A stretch of DNA of 5,895 nt, taken from assembly GCA_007128085.1 (NCBI GenBank), contig SKYC01000389.1, positions 1 through 5,895 of the forward strand. Direction: 5' to 3'. The notes beneath the pieces were generated by a model. The model made no database searches, was not told where the DNA came from, and was given only the letters and a program-made list of their open reading frames with translations. Source of the stretch: Saprospiraceae bacterium. GTDB taxonomy: Bacteria; Bacteroidota; Bacteroidia; Chitinophagales; Saprospiraceae. Below are positions 1-5,895 of the stretch, piece after piece. Every line of letters starts with the position of its first letter. Position 1 is the first letter of the stretch. The position numbers and the translations under genes are program-made.

Positions 1-791
1 ATTTTGTTTTCCTCTTCCGCCGTGTTGTACAGATGCGGAATTTCAAGCCCCTCCGCTACAAAATTGTTATTGAGAAAAGTTCGGATTTCTCTGATGATTT
101 CCCAGTCGGTCTCCGGGTGGTAGTTTTTAAAGTCCATAAAATGCTTCTGGCCGGGGGCTCCAAAAGTAGTCAGGGGAGCGATAAAGTTCCCACCGTATCT
201 CCTGCCGTAATCGGGATGATCGGAAAAATTGAGCAGTGGCCTCGACCCTCCGATACTCACTCCAACAAACCAGCAATCGGTGGCCTTAAATCCGGCATGG
301 CGCCGCAAATACTCGAAAATTGTAGGCGTCGCGGGGCGATTCCTCAATCCCTGGGTGACAAAATAATTTCCCGACACCCCGGTGGCGAGTCCGTTAAAAT
401 GACCGGCTCCTCCCCTTGCAAATCTCACCTCCGGGAACAAAATACCCTGTTTTTCCAGGGATGTCTCCTGAATTCTCTCGATGGGGTGAGCGCCGATAAT
501 ATTGTTCTGAGTGTCGTCGGTTCCGTAAGCAATTTTATCCTCCGGGGCTGCTCCCTCGAGCATGTTGTACATGATGTTGCCCTCGATGTTTTCATTTTGA
601 CTGCCCGCCAGGTAGCGCTTTAAAACCGCCTCCTGTTGTCTCACTCCACCTGCGAATAAAACAAAAACTACGTGCTCGGACATGGCCGGAGTGGTTTGTG
701 CATTCAACAAACCCGATGGAAGGATATAAGGCATTCCGATAACACCTCCTGCTGCCAACGCTGATCTTTTAATGAATTTTCTCCGGTCCAT
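1..791 (-). CDS. Tat-exported alkaline phosphatase superfamily / DUF1501-like protein (3' end beyond window)
   Basis: The reading frame is open from ATG at 791-789 to the left edge, giving 263 codons with the C-terminus missing. The N-terminus is a twin-arginine signal: M-D-R-R-K-F-I-K-R-S, then a hydrophobic stretch to about residue 29, so export folded across the inner membrane is likely. Residues 40-54 form a hydrophobic strand ending in A-G-G-V-R, followed by G-G-A-G-H-F-N-G (127-134), G-V-S-G-N-Y (138-143), P-A-T-P-T-I-F-E-Y-L-R-R (153-164) and S-D-H-P-D-Y-G-R-R-Y-G (190-200). This pattern of an early hydrophobic strand and a 'TPTIFE.LRR' segment recalls the alkaline phosphatase/sulfatase-like fold, which includes DUF1501 proteins. 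I cannot assign metal ligands or a nucleophile with certainty, and the substrate is unknown. Its start lies 10 bases after the stop of the small lipoprotein gene, so it is probably co-transcribed with it. The Tat signal is firm; the family call is moderate. Confidence 0.72.
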   Translation of the reverse strand, partial: MDRRKFIKRSALAAGGVIGMPYILPSGLLNAQTTPAMSEHVVFVLFAGGVRQQEAVLKRYLAGSQNENIEGNIMYNMLEGAAPEDKIAYGTDDTQNNIIGAHPIERIQETSLEKQGILFPEVRFARGGAGHFNGLATGVSGNYFVTQGLRNRPATPTIFEYLRRHAGFKATDCWFVGVSIGGSRPLLNFSDHPDYGRRYGGNFIAPLTTFGAPGQKHFMDFKNYHPETDWEIIREIRTFLNNNFVAEGLEIPHLYNTAEEENK

Positions 792-801
792 GACATTTTT
801 T

Positions 802-1308
802 TTAATAGTGAAAGTGCTCGTTACTGGTCGCAAATGCAAAGTATATCAGTTCGGCAGTAACATCCTGTCTGCTGTTGATGTAGTTTCTCATCCACGTGAG
901 CTCTGCCTGCGTGGGTTGTCTGACAAAAAACCGCTTGTAGGTATCTCTAATAAATTTTTCGGGATCTTCTCTCATCTCTTCGTCTGAGGGAATCACTACC
1001 TCATTCGAGTTCATGTACTTACTCACCAGTATATCAAAAGCCACCTGCTTGTCTCCAATGGACTCTATGGCATTTAATGCGTCCAGCATATCGTTGGGAC
1101 TCATGGCTTTGCGAAAGAGATTGGTATAGAGGATAGATATGTACTGGACGTTGGTTTTGTCCTTGTCTTTTTCCGCGTTTACCGGCAAAATGGTTTGCTC
1201 TTCAATTTCGAAAACCACATAATCGTCCTGCTTGCAGGACTGCGCAGTGACCAGCAATAGGATCAAAATAACCCAGCCGATTGTTTTACCTAAAGTTTGC
1301 GTATTCAT
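802..1308 (-). CDS. Small lipoprotein with R-x-P-T-x-x-E helical module, function unknown
   Basis: A 168-residue protein. Residues 1-24 are a lipoprotein signal peptide: a short polar start with Lys8, a hydrophobic core (11-20), and a lipobox ending T-A-Q-S-C with Cys25 as the lipidation site. After the cysteine comes K-Q-D-D, close to the acidic export signal described for surface lipoproteins of Bacteroidota, so display on the cell surface is plausible. The rest is predicted mostly helical. Residues 56-98 form one helical unit with a degenerate motif (R-K-A-M-S-P-N-D-M). Residues 118-168 form a second, with V-R-Q-P-T-Q-A-E-L (129-137) and a tail A-T-S-N-E-H-F-H-Y. The second unit resembles the C-terminus of the upstream lipoprotein (T-D-E-Y-A-N-F at the same place), so the two are probably related. 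The ATG lies inside the end of the upstream gene, with a 23-base overlap suggesting translational coupling. I recognise no catalytic residues; a binding or scaffold role is inference. Confidence 0.85.
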   Translation of the reverse strand: MNTQTLGKTIGWVILILLLVTAQSCKQDDYVVFEIEEQTILPVNAEKDKDKTNVQYISILYTNLFRKAMSPNDMLDALNAIESIGDKQVAFDILVSKYMNSNEVVIPSDEEMREDPEKFIRDTYKRFFVRQPTQAELTWMRNYINSRQDVTAELIYFAFATSNEHFHY

Positions 1309-2251
1309 CGGTTACCATTATTTCAGAAATTATGTAATTGATGTCTTTATGTATCAGAAATTCGGGCAGAAAAGTCACCACTTCAGCAGGTGTTGGAGAG
1401 CGATTGAGATAAATTTGAAAAGCCCAGATAATCAAGCCCTCAAACATGGCGGGAGAATGAATCAGGATATCTATGAAGTCCTCCTTATCAGACCCTATTT
1501 TTCCGAACAATTCCCGGGGCTCTTCATTTTCAATCATGTCGAAAGACGCCTGGAACTCTTGGTCTGTGGGTAAACGCCACAGCAACTCATCAAAAGCAGC
1601 GCGCACAAAATTAAAGGTATTCATGTTAATCTCGTCGTAAACACTATTGTTAATCAGTGCCCCAAACATTTGGTGAAACCCGATTTTTCCCTCGTACAAC
1701 TGTTCGCGCGAATTCAAAGCAGCCCGGTTTCTGCGAATACTTTCCAGTTTTTTGTAATAGGCATCCCAATTGCCTTCCAATGAGTCTTTCAAGGCACCGA
1801 ATGATGCTATACCTATCCTTCTGTTAAACTCACCGTCTGGAACCCCTTCTACACATCTTATTTTTGCCAGATTGTACAGGTTCAAAGTAAATGCTGCCTT
1901 GTACGATCCATCTCCAGGTCTGGAAGTGGTGTCCGTCATGAGCTCCTGAATAATGTCCATTCTGGTATCGCGCTTAAGACTGTCTTCCTGCAAACGGGCT
2001 ACGCTTTGTTCCATTTCCTCCTCCAACGGCTCCCTCCCAATGATATCGATGTGAACTCTCTGTACGTAATTTTCAATTTTAATTTTGGAAATATTGAATG
2101 TGGAAGCCGGCTGGTTTCCCTCTATGACTATTTTTTCTTTTTCACAGGAAGAAAAGAATAAAACCATCCCCATTAGCAATGCCACCTTCAACAATAAACC
2201 AGTCATGGTTTGAAGGCGGTTATCCTTAGGTCGGGAGTACACTGCAATCAT
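1286..2251 (-). CDS. Lipoprotein with DUF1549-like and repeated R-x-P-T-x-x-E modules, function unknown
   Basis: A 321-residue protein if read from ATG 2251. An internal ATG at 2206 (residue 16) gives a more classical lipoprotein signal (M-T-G-L-L-L-K, hydrophobic core, lipobox F-F-S-S-C with Cys36 in the long numbering) and is an equally likely true start. The mature protein begins C-E-K-E-K. Residues 59-80 read Y-V-Q-R-V-H-I-D-I-I-G-R-E-P-L-E-E-E, like the 'R-V-x-L-D-L-x-G-x-x-P-T-x-x-E' opening of DUF1549 proteins. They are followed by a helix (97-106) and a segment around 117-131 (Y-K-A-A-F-T-L-N-L-Y-N-L-A-K) similar in layout to that family. Two further copies of the motif occur at 225-233 (W-R-L-P-T-D-Q-E-F) and 283-291 (N-R-S-P-T-P-A-E-V), and the protein ends T-D-E-Y-A-N-F-R. 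No CxxCH haem motif is present, unlike the planctomycete proteins with fused cytochrome domains. It is the first gene of the visible leftward operon. Anchoring in the membrane is well supported; function is not known. Confidence 0.85.
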   Translation of the reverse strand: MIAVYSRPKDNRLQTMTGLLLKVALLMGMVLFFSSCEKEKIVIEGNQPASTFNISKIKIENYVQRVHIDIIGREPLEEEMEQSVARLQEDSLKRDTRMDIIQELMTDTTSRPGDGSYKAAFTLNLYNLAKIRCVEGVPDGEFNRRIGIASFGALKDSLEGNWDAYYKKLESIRRNRAALNSREQLYEGKIGFHQMFGALINNSVYDEINMNTFNFVRAAFDELLWRLPTDQEFQASFDMIENEEPRELFGKIGSDKEDFIDILIHSPAMFEGLIIWAFQIYLNRSPTPAEVVTFLPEFLIHKDINYIISEIMVTDEYANFR

Positions 2252-2532
2252 CGCTTCTTCTTGGTTTTACTGTCAATTATTAACCCGGACTTACCCTTTG
2301 ACTCAAATTCAATCAAAACGGGAAGTTTTTTCTCCAGAAATTTTTGTTCTATTTTTTCAAAAGAGAAAATTTAATCCAATATACGACATATTTTCTAAAA
2401 GTGTTGGTGAAAAACGTTTTTTTAATCCGCTCGCATCTGTTTGGTTTTTTCTAAACCCAATCATTTCGCTGGTAAATTTTCACCCCGGCTTATTTTGTCT
2501 TCCACGATAAACCCAAAACCTCAAAAAGTCAG

Positions 2533-2540
2533 TACCTTTG
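2533..2540 (+). promoter_or_regulatory. Candidate Bacteroidota -7 element (TACCTTTG), distal purB promoter
   Basis: TACCTTTG matches TAnnTTTG, the -7 element used by the primary sigma factor of Bacteroidota, exactly. No TTTG-type -33 box is seen at the usual spacing; the nearest upstream TTTG (2494-2497) is about 35 bases away, which is too far. If used, transcription would start near 2546 and give a leader of roughly 118 bases before purB. Confidence 0.45.
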
Positions 2541-2623
2541 CCATCAACAGATCGGTTCGGAAAAAGGCAACACTTCGGTATCTTTTTCTCTAAATTTAAG
2601 GCTGTTGCCACCTGGTCGGTTTT

Positions 2624-2631
2624 TACTTTTG
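2624..2631 (+). promoter_or_regulatory. Candidate Bacteroidota -7 element (TACTTTTG), proximal purB promoter
   Basis: TACTTTTG is a second exact TAnnTTTG match, 33 bases before the purB start codon, implying a short leader of under about 30 bases. A TTG at 2605-2607 could act as a weak -33 box, but the 16-base spacer is shorter than usual. Its position makes it the better of the two candidates for purB. Confidence 0.5.
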
Positions 2632-2663
2632 AAAGAATTGATTGAAAAACGCAAAATAACAGT

Positions 2664-4022
2664 ATGGAGCAAAATGACCCTTTAGAAAATATATCGCCCA
2701 CAGATGGCAGGTATGCCAATAAAACCCGAAACCTCAGTGAATTCTTCTCGGAGTACGCCTTGATAAAGTACCGCGTGATCGTGGAAGTCAGATATTTTCA
2801 GGCTCTGGCCGAGCTCGGGTTAAAAGAACTTCAGGTGCCGGCAGAAAAACTCGAAAAATTGGATGAAATTCCTGCCCAATTCACTCTTTCTCAAGCCCGG
2901 AGGATCAAAGAAATTGAGCGCGTAACCAATCACGATGTAAAAGCGGTGGAGTACTTTTTAAAGGAGGAGTTTGACAAAATCGGACTGAGCGCATTCAAGG
3001 AGTTCATCCACTTCGGACTCACTTCCCAGGACATCAACAATACCGCTCTTCCTTTGAGTCATAAAGATGCGCTGGAAAGAGAGATTATACCGGCCGTGGA
3101 AGAACTGAAAGAACAATTAAATACACTGGCGGAAAAATGGGCAGACATTCCCATGCTCGCCCGCACACACGGACAGCCGGCCTCCCCTACAAGACTCGGC
3201 AAAGAGATTTTTGTATTCAGCGAACGACTGGACCAACAACTTCAATTGCTCCGAACCATTCCTCACAGTGGCAAATTCGGTGGAGCCACGGGCAACTTCA
3301 ACGCGCACCTCGTCAGCTTTCCGGAAGTGGACTGGAGACAATTTTCGGATCGTTTTCTGCAGGAAAAACTCAGCCTCAACAGGCAGCAAACGACCACTCA
3401 GATTGAACACTACGACCACCTGGCCGCCTTTTTTCACAACTTTATCCGCATCGACAACATACTGATCGATTTATGTCGGGACATCTGGACCTATATTTCA
3501 ATGGATTACTTCAAACAAAAAACCATAGCCAATGAGGTGGGGTCTTCGGCCATGCCTCATAAAGTCAATCCCATAGATTTTGAAAATGCAGAGGGGAACC
3601 TGGGTATAGCCAACGCACTTTTTGACCACCTGGCGGGCAAACTTCCGATCTCACGTCTACAGAGAGATCTTACGGACAGTACTGTGATTCGAAACGCGGG
3701 GCTTCCCTATGCCCATCTGATCATCGCCTTAAAATCTATCACCCAAGGGCTCAGCAAGCTCCTTTTGAATGAAGAAAAATTAAAGGAAGACCTCCGGCTC
3801 AATTTTATCGTGGTGGCTGAAGCCATTCAGAACGTCCTGAGAAGAGAGGGAGTAGAAGCGCCCTATGAAAAACTAAAAGACCTTACGCGGGGAAAAGACC
3901 ACATCACCGAGAGGGAAATTCACGCTTTTATTGACACACTGGATGTCTCCCTTGCATTAAAGGCCAAACTAAAAACCATTACACCCCACAATTACACCGG
4001 CTACCCGCACCGCAATTCATAG
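2664..4022 (+). CDS. purB: Adenylosuccinate lyase
   Basis: A complete 452-residue enzyme, close to the 456 residues of E. coli PurB and collinear with it. It acts twice in purine synthesis, removing fumarate from SAICAR to give AICAR and from adenylosuccinate to give AMP, in the cytoplasm as a homotetramer. Visible landmarks in order are S-P-T-D-G-R-Y (11-17), T-N-H-D-V-K-A-V-E-Y-F (88-98), H-F-G-L-T-S-Q-D-I-N-N (116-126), R-T-H-G-Q-P-A-S (167-174) with the catalytic histidine at 169, and T-T-Q-I-E-H (244-249). The superfamily signature G-S-S-A-M-P-H-K-V-N-P-I-D-F-E-N runs 293-308, with the catalytic serine in the flexible loop at 294/295. R-D-L-T-D-S-T (334-340) is also conserved. This is the E. 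coli-like PurB subfamily rather than the shorter Bacillus-like one. The ATG at 2664 starts just before the conserved N-terminus; no Shine-Dalgarno sequence is present. It stands alone, preceded by two candidate promoters and facing dnaE. Confidence 0.98.
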   Translation: MEQNDPLENISPTDGRYANKTRNLSEFFSEYALIKYRVIVEVRYFQALAELGLKELQVPAEKLEKLDEIPAQFTLSQARRIKEIERVTNHDVKAVEYFLKEEFDKIGLSAFKEFIHFGLTSQDINNTALPLSHKDALEREIIPAVEELKEQLNTLAEKWADIPMLARTHGQPASPTRLGKEIFVFSERLDQQLQLLRTIPHSGKFGGATGNFNAHLVSFPEVDWRQFSDRFLQEKLSLNRQQTTTQIEHYDHLAAFFHNFIRIDNILIDLCRDIWTYISMDYFKQKTIANEVGSSAMPHKVNPIDFENAEGNLGIANALFDHLAGKLPISRLQRDLTDSTVIRNAGLPYAHLIIALKSITQGLSKLLLNEEKLKEDLRLNFIVVAEAIQNVLRREGVEAPYEKLKDLTRGKDHITEREIHAFIDTLDVSLALKAKLKTITPHNYTGYPHRNS

Positions 4023-4038
4023 CGCGACTTTTTTTAAT

Positions 4039-4056
4039 AAAAACAGAGGCTCTGGC
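4039..4056 (-). terminator. Possible weak terminator after dnaE
   Basis: Read on the minus strand, a short inverted repeat C-A-G-A-G / C-T-C-T-G (plus-strand 4044-4054) is followed directly by TTTTT and a further AT-rich run, as in an intrinsic terminator of the leftward gene. The stem is only four to five pairs, so this is a weak candidate. A run of seven T at 4029-4035 follows purB on the plus strand, but I see no convincing stem before it. Confidence 0.35.
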
Positions 4057-4062
4057 AATGAA

Positions 4063-4081
4063 GCACATCAATTCAATGTGC
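4063..4081. repeat. Short inverted repeat across the dnaE stop codon
   Basis: GCACAT (4063-4068) and ATGTGC (4076-4081) form a perfect six-base stem with a seven-base loop, and the dnaE stop codon (4068-4070) lies at the edge of the loop. It sits just upstream, in the dnaE reading direction, of the weak terminator. It could form a 3'-end hairpin protecting or ending either convergent transcript, but a stem this short may arise by chance. Confidence 0.4.
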
Positions 4082-5895
4082 ATTTTATCTTTAATTTTTC
4101 GAGGTCTTTAACGAGATCATTGCCCACTTCTACTTTCAGGCTTTCAGATTTAAATTGCAAGTCGATTTCCTTTTCGGGTTCAATGACCCGTATAAAGAGG
4201 TCGTGCTTGCCTTCGTTTTCTTTTGCCACGCCTTTTATCTTCCCGACCAGCTCACCCGACAATTGATTGAGAGCGAGATTTAACGTAAGTGATTTAATAG
4301 ATTCCTCACCCACGGTACTCAGCAGTTTGACATTTTTTATGGTGAACACCACTTCGTCTGAGTAGTACCTCTTTTTGAAAAATCCACTGATGTGAAGAAC
4401 CTGTCCTTCGGAGACCAGGGAACCAAAGCGAGAGTACTCCTCAGAGAAAAGCCCGAAGTCATAGGAACCGTGAAAGTCCTCAAGCGTAAAAAAACAATAT
4501 CCGTTTCCCTTTTTATTGATTCCGTGGCGCGCCGATGACACCTTACCGGCCACCCTTCCATTGGCTCCTTCCTTTTTCACCTGATTCAAATGCCTCAGCT
4601 CGCAATCCGTGAAGTTTTTTAGCTCCATTTCATAAATATCGAGAGGATGGCCGCTGATATAAATCCCCACCACTTCTTTTTCCTTTTCCAGACGGATGAG
4701 TTTATCCCATGGATCCACCTCCGGCGGCTCCGGCTCGTCGATCAGATCCTCCAGAGAATCTCCAAACAGGGAGTTGAGGTTTTTGGCTTTTTGTTCCTGA
4801 TACAGCTGTCCAAACCTGAGGAGGTGCTCGATATAGGTTTCGTATTTATCCGAGGGCTCAAAATACGCCGATCGATGCAGCCCCAGAGAGTCCAGCGTTC
4901 CGGCGAGAACCAGGGAGTCGAATACTTTTTTATTAAATTGGCGGAGGTTCAGTCTTTTCACGAGGTCAATCGGCTTTTCGAAAAACCCATTTTCCGACCG
5001 ATCAATGATGAGCGTTTCTACCGGGCCCTGCCCCACTCCTTTGATGGCGGTCAGTCCAATTCTGATCTCGCCCTCTTTTTTAACCGTAAAATCGGCATCA
5101 CTTTCATTGATGTCAGGGCCGAGCACCTCTATGTCCATGCGCTTAGCTTCCCTCAGAAAGAAATTAATTTTGGAAATATCGTTTTTGTTGTGCGTCAGCA
5201 CAGAGGCCATAAACTCTTCGGGGTAATTGGCCTTGAGGTAGGCCGTTTGAAAACCAATAAAGGCATAGCAAGTGGAATGAGACTTATTGAAGGCGTACTG
5301 AGCAAATTTTTCCCAGTCCTTCCAAATCTTCAAAATGGTTTTTTTCGGAAACCCCTTTTCCAGGCATCCCTCGAGGAATTTTGGAAAAAGTTCGTCAATG
5401 ATTTCCTTTTTCTTTTTTCCCATACCCTTTCTCAGGGCATCCGCCTGACCTTTGGTAAAACCGGCCAGTTTTTGTGACAACAGCATCACCTGCTCCTGAT
5501 AGACGGTAATTCCATAGGTTTCTTCGAGAATTTCCTCCATTTCGGGCAAATCGTAAGCGATTTCTTCCCGGCCGTGTTTTCGAGCGACAAAACTTGGAAT
5601 GTATTCCATTGGACCGGGCCTGTAGAGCGCGTTCATGGCAATGAGGTCTTCGAATTTCGTGGGTTTTAATTCCCTCAATGCCTTTTGCATCCCCTCGGAT
5701 TCGTACTGAAAAATACCGATGGTCTCCCCTTTTTGAAAGAGTTCGTAGGTTTTTTTATCGTCCAGAGGCATGGTATCCGGGTCGATATCGACCTTGCGGT
5801 TTTCCTTGATCAGTCGGAGGGCATCCTTAATGATGCTCAACGTTCTCAGACCGAGGAAATCCATTTTCAACAATCCGGCTGCTTCGGCCACATTG
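4068..5895 (-). CDS. dnaE: DNA polymerase III subunit alpha, C-terminal part (5' end beyond window)
   Basis: The frame is open from the right edge to TGA at 4070-4068, giving about 608 codons; the true start lies outside, and residue numbers here count from the GTG codon at 5891, which is internal. DnaE is the replicative polymerase of the chromosome. Near the visible start is L-L-K-M-D-F-L-G-L-R-T-L; its aspartate (codon 11) matches the third catalytic aspartate of the palm (E. coli D555). Then come F-Q-Y-E-S-E-G-M (61-68), R-P-G-P (91-94), Y-G-I-T-V-Y-Q-E-Q-V-M (126-136), R-K-G-M-G-K-K (154-160) and F-N-K-S-H-S (201-206), all polymerase core. A helix-hairpin-helix DNA-binding segment, G-L-T-A-I-K-G-V-G-Q-G-P, lies at 279-290. 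The usual clamp-binding site is L-N-S-L-F (372-376), without the common glutamine. S-G-H-P-L-D is at 413-418, and an OB fold spans about 445-525. The last 75 residues match the length of the E. coli tau-binding region. The PHP domain and the first two catalytic aspartates are outside the window. It is convergent with purB. Confidence 0.97.
   Translation of the reverse strand, partial: NVAEAAGLLKMDFLGLRTLSIIKDALRLIKENRKVDIDPDTMPLDDKKTYELFQKGETIGIFQYESEGMQKALRELKPTKFEDLIAMNALYRPGPMEYIPSFVARKHGREEIAYDLPEMEEILEETYGITVYQEQVMLLSQKLAGFTKGQADALRKGMGKKKKEIIDELFPKFLEGCLEKGFPKKTILKIWKDWEKFAQYAFNKSHSTCYAFIGFQTAYLKANYPEEFMASVLTHNKNDISKINFFLREAKRMDIEVLGPDINESDADFTVKKEGEIRIGLTAIKGVGQGPVETLIIDRSENGFFEKPIDLVKRLNLRQFNKKVFDSLVLAGTLDSLGLHRSAYFEPSDKYETYIEHLLRFGQLYQEQKAKNLNSLFGDSLEDLIDEPEPPEVDPWDKLIRLEKEKEVVGIYISGHPLDIYEMELKNFTDCELRHLNQVKKEGANGRVAGKVSSARHGINKKGNGYCFFTLEDFHGSYDFGLFSEEYSRFGSLVSEGQVLHISGFFKKRYYSDEVVFTIKNVKLLSTVGEESIKSLTLNLALNQLSGELVGKIKGVAKENEGKHDLFIRVIEPEKEIDLQFKSESLKVEVGNDLVKDLEKLKIKCTLN

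Larger units (their letters stand above)
2252..2663. other. 412-base intergenic region between divergent transcription units
   Basis: This AT-rich region separates the leftward lipoprotein operon from rightward purB. It contains two exact TAnnTTTG elements facing purB (listed separately). It also holds a perfect 12-base palindrome AAAAACGTTTTT at 2410-2421 and an imperfect T-T-G-G-T-T-T / A-A-A-C-C-C-A-A stem around 2441-2460. I found no exact TAnnTTTG on the minus strand, so the promoter of the lipoprotein operon is not identified; the nearest candidate, TAATAATTG on the minus strand near 2273-2281, matches poorly. Short open frames here are phenylalanine-rich and low in complexity and do not look like genes. 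I see no tRNA or recognisable riboswitch. Confidence 0.6.

Noticed and set aside
33..623. Open frame of 196 codons on the plus strand
   Set aside because: It is antisense to the Tat-exported protein, which has a clear signal peptide and family-like motifs; this frame shows none.
2273..2281. TAATAATTG on the minus strand as promoter of the lipoprotein operon
   Set aside because: It deviates from TAnnTTTG at two fixed positions, or needs an extra spacer base, and is too weak to call.
2410..2421. Palindrome AAAAACGTTTTT as an operator or terminator
   Set aside because: It has no loop and is made almost wholly of A and T runs in AT-rich DNA, so chance is a sufficient explanation; noted only in the intergenic entry.
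2298..2510. 70-codon plus-strand open frame in the intergenic region
   Set aside because: The product is phenylalanine-rich and low in complexity, derived from T-rich DNA, with no promoter, signal peptide or known motif.
2480..2719. 79-codon minus-strand open frame over the purB start
   Set aside because: It covers both candidate purB promoters and the first codons of purB and has no recognisable feature.
3117..3465. Three overlapping open frames within purB on both strands
   Set aside because: They coincide with the conserved catalytic region of PurB and are frame shadows.
4647..5477. Long open frame (276 codons) on the plus strand
   Set aside because: It lies wholly antisense to dnaE, whose protein matches a conserved family throughout; the plus-strand translation shows no recognisable motif.
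5889..5891. GTG near the right edge as the start of dnaE
   Set aside because: The frame continues open to the edge, and this codon lies just before the catalytic aspartate of the palm, so it is internal to a gene that enters from outside the window.

Overview
The window looks like chromosomal DNA from a member of the Bacteroidota. I base this on three things. Start codons lack Shine-Dalgarno-like sequences. Two exact matches to the Bacteroidota -7 element TAnnTTTG lie upstream of the rightward gene. Two lipoproteins have the relaxed lipobox typical of the phylum, and one carries an acidic stretch after the cysteine that resembles a surface-export signal. The sequence does not allow a genus call; a marine or environmental lineage is possible but is only a guess.

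Layout: positions 1-2251 hold three closely packed leftward genes. In transcription order they are a 321-residue lipoprotein (2251-1286), a 168-residue lipoprotein (1308-802, overlapping the first by 23 bases), and a Tat-type exported protein resembling the alkaline phosphatase/DUF1501 group (start 791, running off the left edge). The two lipoproteins share a recurring helical motif of the form R-x-P-T-x-x-E, reminiscent of the DUF1549/DUF1553 and DUF1800 families that often sit beside DUF1501 genes. A 412-base intergenic region follows, with two candidate promoters facing right. Positions 2664-4022 encode adenylosuccinate lyase (purB). After a 45-base convergent gap, positions 5895-4068 encode the C-terminal part of the replicative DNA polymerase III alpha subunit (dnaE), read leftward and entering from the right edge.

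purB and dnaE are conserved housekeeping genes with no evident functional link to each other. The accessory interest lies in the left-hand operon. It appears to encode an envelope-associated set of two lipid-anchored helical proteins and one exported hydrolase-like protein, of unknown function. I found no RNA gene, CRISPR array, insertion sequence or integration site.
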